From Ischnura elegans (taxonomy: Eukaryota; Arthropoda; Insecta; Odonata; Coenagrionidae), in the NCBI RefSeq assembly GCF_921293095.1, contig NW_025791721.1:62001-126000 (forward strand): DNA of 64,000 bases, read 5' to 3'. The position numbers were made by a program, and so were the translations under genes. Shown piece by piece: positions 59,080 to 64,000 of the stretch (position 1 is the first letter of the stretch; the number at the start of each line of letters is the position of its first letter). Under the pieces are notes generated by a model that worked only from the letters and a program-made list of their open reading frames with translations, was not told the origin of the DNA and ran no database searches.

Positions 59080-61759
59080 ACAACCAGCCTCACAATTGAA
59101 GATCCTACAGTGGAATGTTCACGGCCTGCACCTAAAACAGGAAGAAGTTCGCCACCTTTTAGTCCAACATTCTATTGACGCTGCTCTAATACAAGAGACT
59201 CTTCTCAAGCCTGACAAAACCATTTATTTTCCTGGCTATCAAAAATTCAGAATGGACCGCCTTGACAATGCTGGTGGCGGAGTTCTATTGTTAATTAAAA
59301 ACTCCTTATCGGCCACTCAACTCCCCTATAATCAAAAATCCTCCGTAGAAGCTGTCGGCGCCTCCATCCGTACCAGACTCGGCAACGTCAACCTTTGGTC
59401 AACCTATCGGCCCCCGAGGAAACCAACTAGGGAGGAATTCAAGCAAATTGGAGAACTCCTTCAAGGCCGTTCCATAGTAGGAGGAGACTTAAATTCCAAG
59501 CATATCTCTTGGGGCTGCAACCGTAATAACCTGGCCGGCTCCATGTTACTGACTTGCCAGAGGAATTTAAATTTTGCCCTGCTTGCTCCTTCCTCCCCTA
59601 CTCACCTCTCCTCTCATGGCACCTTCGACATCCTTGATATAGCCCTAACCAATAACTTGCCTTCCTCCGCTCCCCCAACCACTCTTGATTCCACAGCCTC
59701 CGACCATTTCCCAATTATCTATTCCATTCCTTGTTCCCCCGAGCAGAGGGTTCAAAACCTAAAAACGAAGACGAATTACCCAAAATTTCGTCGAATTACA
59801 GGTGACAACTCGCATGAATTGTCCAACCTCCCGCTCACCACCAGAGCTGATGCTGATCTCTTCATTGAGAAACTTACGTCTCTGATTCAAGATGCCGCCA
59901 AAGAGGCATCCTTTTTACCGCCACCTTCTTCGTTCTCCGAACCCATTCCTCCGCATATACTTACGACAATCAGACATCGTAACGCTGCCAGAAAGATTTG
60001 GCAACATACCCGGCTCCGAGAAGATAGAATGAAGTTCAACGCACTCCGCAACAGGGTGCAAAGACTAATTAAGGAACTTCGCCAGAAATCCTGGGACTCA
60101 AAAGTGTCATCGTTGCAAGGCTCTGACGGCTCCATTTGGCCGATCACTAAGGCCCTTAAGAATCCAAGGCGCGACTACCCGTCATTAATCTCTCAGAATG
60201 GAAGAGCTACCACGAATGTGGAAAAAGCCGAAGTCTTCGCTTCCATGCTCGAAAAGAGATTTATTAATGACCTGCATTCTCCTCATGAACAATCCTGTGA
60301 AGACACTTGGCTGAGTCTGCAGCGCTGCCCAACCAGTGAACCAGACTTCATTACTCTCCATGAAATCGAGGCCACTATCCGCATCCTTAAACCCAAATCT
60401 GCTCCCGGACCGGACAACATCCCCAACAGGCTCCTCAAAAACCTTCCTCAACCTACCATTCTTCTTCTGCAACAACTCTACAACTTCCTTCTATCCACCT
60501 GCTATTTCCCATCTTCATGGAAAATAGCCAAAATTATAATGATTCCCAAACCCGGTAAACCTCCCACCCTTCCTTCATCTTACCGGCCCATCAGTCTGCT
60601 CTGTACGTTATCCAAACTTTTTGAAAAACTCATCCACCGCAGGCTCAGCCAAGTTCTTCTGACTGAAGACATAATTAGACCGGAACAAACAGGATTCCGC
60701 AGGAAAACCTCCACAGTCCACCAGATTGTTCGCCTCGCTGAAACCATAACTTCTGGCTTCAACCAACGATTAATCACACATGCTGTGTTTTTGGACCTCG
60801 AAGCAGCCTTCGACCGGGTTTGGACCCTGGGCCTCATCCATAAGCTTTCCTCCTTAAACATTCCCTCCCACCTTCTCAAACTAATTCAATCATTTATATC
60901 AGACCGCTCCTTCTTTGTAACCCTCAATTCCAACATCTCTTCCCGCTATCCCATATCCTCTGGCGTCCCGCAAGGCGCCATCTTATCCCCCATACTCTTT
61001 AACCTTTATGTAAATGACACCCCTTCCCTTCCAAACACCCAACTATTCCTCTACGCAGACGATACCACCATCCTTGCCCAGGGTTCGGATCCGGAACGAA
61101 CGGCTGACTTGGCGCAAAGTCACCTTGACGAGTATGAGGACTGGGCTAGTGAGTGGAAGCTCAGCGTTAACGCGACCAAGTGCACGCATGTTGTGTTCTC
61201 CCGGCGAACCAGGACAGGTGACGGCCAGCGGCTTCACTACGGAAACCAGCGGATACCTAAACAGCTATCCACAAAATTTCTTGGAGTTCTTTTGGACAAG
61301 AAACTCACCTGGAAGTCACACATCGCTTCCTCTATTAATAAAGCAAAAGGAGCGCAAACGGCGTTATATCCCTTATTGAAATCAACCTCGCCTTTGCGCT
61401 TAAAAACTAAAATACTTTTGTACAATATCTGCATTAAACCATTATTATCCTATGCATCTCCAGCCTGGCTTCATGCAGCACCAACGCATCTCAAGAGGAT
61501 TCAATCCGCCGAAAATGCCATACTGAGGAAAATTATCGGGGCTCCCTGGTTTATCGCCAACAGAAACATAAGAAAAGATCTGAAGATTTCTCCCCTTCTC
61601 ACAACCTTGAAGGCTTATTTGGCAAAATTCGAAAGATCTTTTGCTGCCACTCAAAATGACATACTAAAAAACCTTTGGGACTACACCCCTTCAGTTCTGG
61701 CTAAACATAATGTCCCAAAAACCGCCCTTATCCCTTCCCATATCCCCACCCCTACCTAA
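59072..61759 (+). CDS. Jockey B ORF2 (APE endonuclease plus reverse transcriptase)
   Basis: The protein is 895 aa, the same length as in Jockey A. The ATG overlaps the ORF1 stop (ATGGCTAG). The endonuclease has ILQWNVHGLHLKQEEV, GGDLNSKHISWG and TASDHFPI. The reverse transcriptase has SSYRPISLLCTLSKLFEKL, FLDLEAAFDRVWTLGLI, SGVPQGAILSPILFNL and YADD at 661-664. The end has the Jockey-clade GAPWFIANRNIRKDLKI. All catalytic motifs are present and the frame is open, so it could be enzymatically active. Confidence 0.96.
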   Translation: MARQPASQLKILQWNVHGLHLKQEEVRHLLVQHSIDAALIQETLLKPDKTIYFPGYQKFRMDRLDNAGGGVLLLIKNSLSATQLPYNQKSSVEAVGASIRTRLGNVNLWSTYRPPRKPTREEFKQIGELLQGRSIVGGDLNSKHISWGCNRNNLAGSMLLTCQRNLNFALLAPSSPTHLSSHGTFDILDIALTNNLPSSAPPTTLDSTASDHFPIIYSIPCSPEQRVQNLKTKTNYPKFRRITGDNSHELSNLPLTTRADADLFIEKLTSLIQDAAKEASFLPPPSSFSEPIPPHILTTIRHRNAARKIWQHTRLREDRMKFNALRNRVQRLIKELRQKSWDSKVSSLQGSDGSIWPITKALKNPRRDYPSLISQNGRATTNVEKAEVFASMLEKRFINDLHSPHEQSCEDTWLSLQRCPTSEPDFITLHEIEATIRILKPKSAPGPDNIPNRLLKNLPQPTILLLQQLYNFLLSTCYFPSSWKIAKIIMIPKPGKPPTLPSSYRPISLLCTLSKLFEKLIHRRLSQVLLTEDIIRPEQTGFRRKTSTVHQIVRLAETITSGFNQRLITHAVFLDLEAAFDRVWTLGLIHKLSSLNIPSHLLKLIQSFISDRSFFVTLNSNISSRYPISSGVPQGAILSPILFNLYVNDTPSLPNTQLFLYADDTTILAQGSDPERTADLAQSHLDEYEDWASEWKLSVNATKCTHVVFSRRTRTGDGQRLHYGNQRIPKQLSTKFLGVLLDKKLTWKSHIASSINKAKGAQTALYPLLKSTSPLRLKTKILLYNICIKPLLSYASPAWLHAAPTHLKRIQSAENAILRKIIGAPWFIANRNIRKDLKISPLLTTLKAYLAKFERSFAATQNDILKNLWDYTPSVLAKHNVPKTALIPSHIPTPT

Positions 61760-61929
61760 ATATAAAAAAAAAAGTAAAGTAACGAAATGCCATGATCAGC
61801 CAGCGATGTAATTATTCCGGAACCTACTAACTGAAATGAACCCCTCAGTAGACAGCTTCACAGCTGGGAGCTTGAGTCTAAATACCAACAATGAAAAATC
61901 GGCGTTGCGTTGCGTTACTCCAGTCAAGT

Positions 61930-63537
61930 TTTACAATTTCCGAACATCAAATACCAATGTTATTCTGCATAATGCCCCGACAATTAAGACTTGTTTTCAA
62001 ATTGCAAACTTCACCTATCATGATATCTCTCCTTGGGTATCGATTTCCATCACATAACTTTTCAAATGCTAAGAAAGGTAAACCACTTATTCCTGATCAG
62101 TTTAATTGCATAAAACAAACTAATTTCCATAATGACACAGTTTGTGTACTCTCGAAGCGTTGACAACATAACAGCTCATTCCAACATTTAACCATGAAAA
62201 TTATATTTCCCTAACGACGCCCAGCCTTTAACTAATAACATGATCAGTAATTTATCGAAAGAATTAATGTATGAATTCACTGCATTACGGCCCACATTTC
62301 CCTATCATTTGCCTTTCTTATCAGCAAACTGCTACACATCGGCCAACTTCAGCCTGAACAAACAAATGATGTATTGGTTGTATTTGCAATGCAACGACAT
62401 AATTACCACATTCACATGAAAGTATGCACTTCCAATATCTTCGCGTTAACACATTTTCTCACTCACACGCAATAACGGATTTTTTTTCCGAATTTTTCCT
62501 CTGTCGCCTTCCAACACTTCACTTTGCGCCGCCTTTCTTCTACCATACATTTCACAAACACGGGGACAACATCGACACGGGGACTTCACTTGCACATTAG
62601 GGAACACTTGTCACAGTGTTTGCGACGAGTACCACTTCCAAATTGCGTTTTAATACCTAAAATTTTTACTCAAATTCCGTGAGGTTCTTGCGTGATGCAA
62701 GAATCCTAGCCGATAGTTCCGCAACTGCCACTAGGGCGCACCACCTCCCGAGACACGGTTCCGTGAAACGGCAGGCGATGAGTCCAGCATACGACACAAT
62801 GTATTATACCATCCGAGAATGCCACGTTTAACCAAGAAATGTAACTAATTCCACGTCAATGAGTGCTGCGCTGTCATTACCCGTACGCCTGTGTTGTTGA
62901 TTCTCGTCTTGCCTCGTTGCCAAGGTAATGGCGTATTGTTGATCGAGCATCGAAATTTCGTGCTTTCGCGAAAACGTACCGTGGGATGGTTAGGGAGATG
63001 TACCGTTGAACATCGATGGTATGATAACAATCTTCAAACCTTATCTTTTCTGAAAATGACCGTTATTAATTACTTGGGTAGTTTAAACTATTTTTAATAA
63101 TTCAATGAAAAACCCTCTGCACGCCATCTCCCAATGGACACCGGGAAGCGGAAGCCGATTTCCATGCCTTTAGAGTATGTAATCCCGCTGTGATAACCGA
63201 GGATCGAAGGAAAGTGTCGCGTGGCATGCAAATTAAAATTATTCCCAAACCTATTTCTCTCATTCACCACATATCGGAATCAACGAAACTCTCGCATTAG
63301 GGAATAAATTCCGAGGAAGTGATTGCAGTAATGACTGAAAATGGATTTTTCCCAAAGCCTTTCCTCTCCAACGCTACATTAATGTCACTCTTGAAACACG
63401 CGAATAAAATATGTAGAAAATATTTCACATAGTGACGTTTCTTTCTCAAAAGAAATTTTCGCGGCATATTCCGGCTCTGCATTGCTCGCGGTAGGTGATT
63501 GAAAATATTTTTTTAAACAAGTTCAAGAATAAAAGTA
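61930..63537. other. Gene-free spacer, unit 3
   Basis: This stretch is equivalent to 1577-3191 of unit 1, but with about 18 scattered substitutions. No gene is visible. Confidence 0.65.
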
Positions 63538-63657
63538 ATGCCAACAGCACCCGGTATTCCCAGGCGGTCACCCGTCCAAGTACTATCCGGGCCCTACGTA
63601 GTTTAACTTCGGTGATCGAACGAGAACCGGTGAATTGTACGTGGTGTGGCCGTTGGC
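63538..63657 (-). rRNA. 5S rRNA: 5S rRNA copy 1, unit 3 (divergent variant)
   Basis: This is the same 120-nt variant as in units 1 and 2, with one further change in the 5' arm (GGCCACACCACG instead of GGCCATACCACG). The 3' end and downstream T-run are as in the other copies. Confidence 0.84.
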
Positions 63658-64000
63658 GAGTACATGACCGAATCCTCAAAAAGTTATCATGACTTGAGAA
63701 TCGAAGGAAGATCTGGTTTCTTCGCGGTTGTATCTGCTTTTGTTTCTGTTGAATAGTTACCATTTCCAGACAACAGTCCCTTGATGCTTAAGCAATTCTC
63801 AATTCCGTTATATCTTTTGGTGCATCTTTGAAAATGTGTTTATGAAAAATGTCTTTCGTAACGGTGTGCTTGTTGGTGTAATGGCGATTCGTTTCAGCTT
63901 TAATCCATTGGTAAATGTCGCCTGTTGTTGTTTCGACTGTTTAATGATCGATGTAACGCAAGGGATGCATTTACTTCTTCAAAGAAATTTTCTGGCAAAA
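63658..64000. other. Gene-free spacer to window end, unit 3
   Basis: This stretch is equivalent to 3312-3655. No gene is visible. Confidence 0.6.

Larger units (their letters stand above)
56999..61915 (+). mobile_element. Jockey B: full-length Jockey-clade LINE in unit 3 spacer
   Basis: The target duplication TACTCCAGTCAAGT (14 bp) lies at 56985-56998 and 61916-61929. The empty site is at about 1577-1590 in unit 1. The element is 4,917 bp, plus strand, with a 5' UTR, ORF1 (57430-59079), ORF2 (59072-61759) and a 3' UTR that contains the same CCTCAGTAGACAGCT...CAGCTGGGA hairpin block as Jockey A. It ends in GCGTT repeats. The 5' UTR around 57300-57430 is nearly the same as in Jockey A, although the ORFs differ at most third codon positions. 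The two are sister subfamilies and both look whole. Confidence 0.95.
56691..64000. repeat. Histone-5S tandem repeat unit 3 (start only)
   Basis: The third unit begins after the satellite and runs off the window. It contains a full-length Jockey element at 56999-61915 and 5S copy 1. To the left of the element it matches unit 1 without visible change. To the right, about 22 single-base differences from unit 1 can be counted in about 2.1 kb. Confidence 0.92.

Overview
The window is a piece of a tandem array of linked histone and 5S rRNA genes from an arthropod, most likely an insect. The evidence is a set of canonical replication-dependent histones (H2B, H2A, H4, H3, H1), all intronless and each followed by a 16-nt histone mRNA stem-loop. 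5S rRNA genes are embedded in the same unit, and there are arthropod-type Jockey-clade non-LTR retrotransposons. I cannot name the species.

Layout: two full repeat units and the start of a third are visible. Cutting each at the end of its satellite block gives unit 1 at 1276-26170, unit 2 at 26171-56690 and unit 3 from 56691 to the window end. Removing the insertions leaves an ancestral unit of about 21.7 kb. It holds a satellite block, a 5S copy 1 (-), about 10 kb of gene-free spacer built of diverged duplications, a 5S copy 2 (-), then H2B (-), H2A (+), H4 (-), H3 (+) and H1 (-), and a satellite block again. H2B/H2A and H4/H3 are divergent pairs that share short promoters with TATA and CCAAT boxes. 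H1 stands alone behind a CpG-rich region without a clear TATA.

Four retroelement insertions distinguish the units, and each has a matching empty site in another unit. (1) Unit 1, 16755-19951: a 5'-truncated reverse-transcriptase LINE between the H4 TATA box and the H4 ATG. (2) Unit 2, 38369-41579: an element inside 5S copy 2 that carries an ORF1 (gag-like, one CCHC knuckle) but no reverse transcriptase, plus four tRNA-like modules with A/B boxes. (3) Unit 2, 43085-47979: a full-length Jockey-clade element (Jockey A) with intact ORF1 and ORF2, inserted at the predicted H2A start site. (4) Unit 3, 56999-61915: a second full-length intact Jockey element (Jockey B) in spacer. The three insertions in genes all lie in the same sense as the gene they interrupt.

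The most unusual signal is in the Jockey ORF1 genes. Jockey A ORF1 carries four copies of a 16-mer that looks like the histone mRNA 3' stem-loop (three identical, one with a single change). They are read in two different codon frames. Jockey B keeps one exact copy. This suggests selection on RNA or DNA rather than on protein, and possibly mimicry of the histone 3'-end or SLBP signal by elements that live in the histone array. That function is inference.

Units 1 and 2 are almost identical in sequence. Unit 3 to the right of its Jockey insertion differs from them by about 1%. The satellite block differs between units by exactly two 345-bp repeats.
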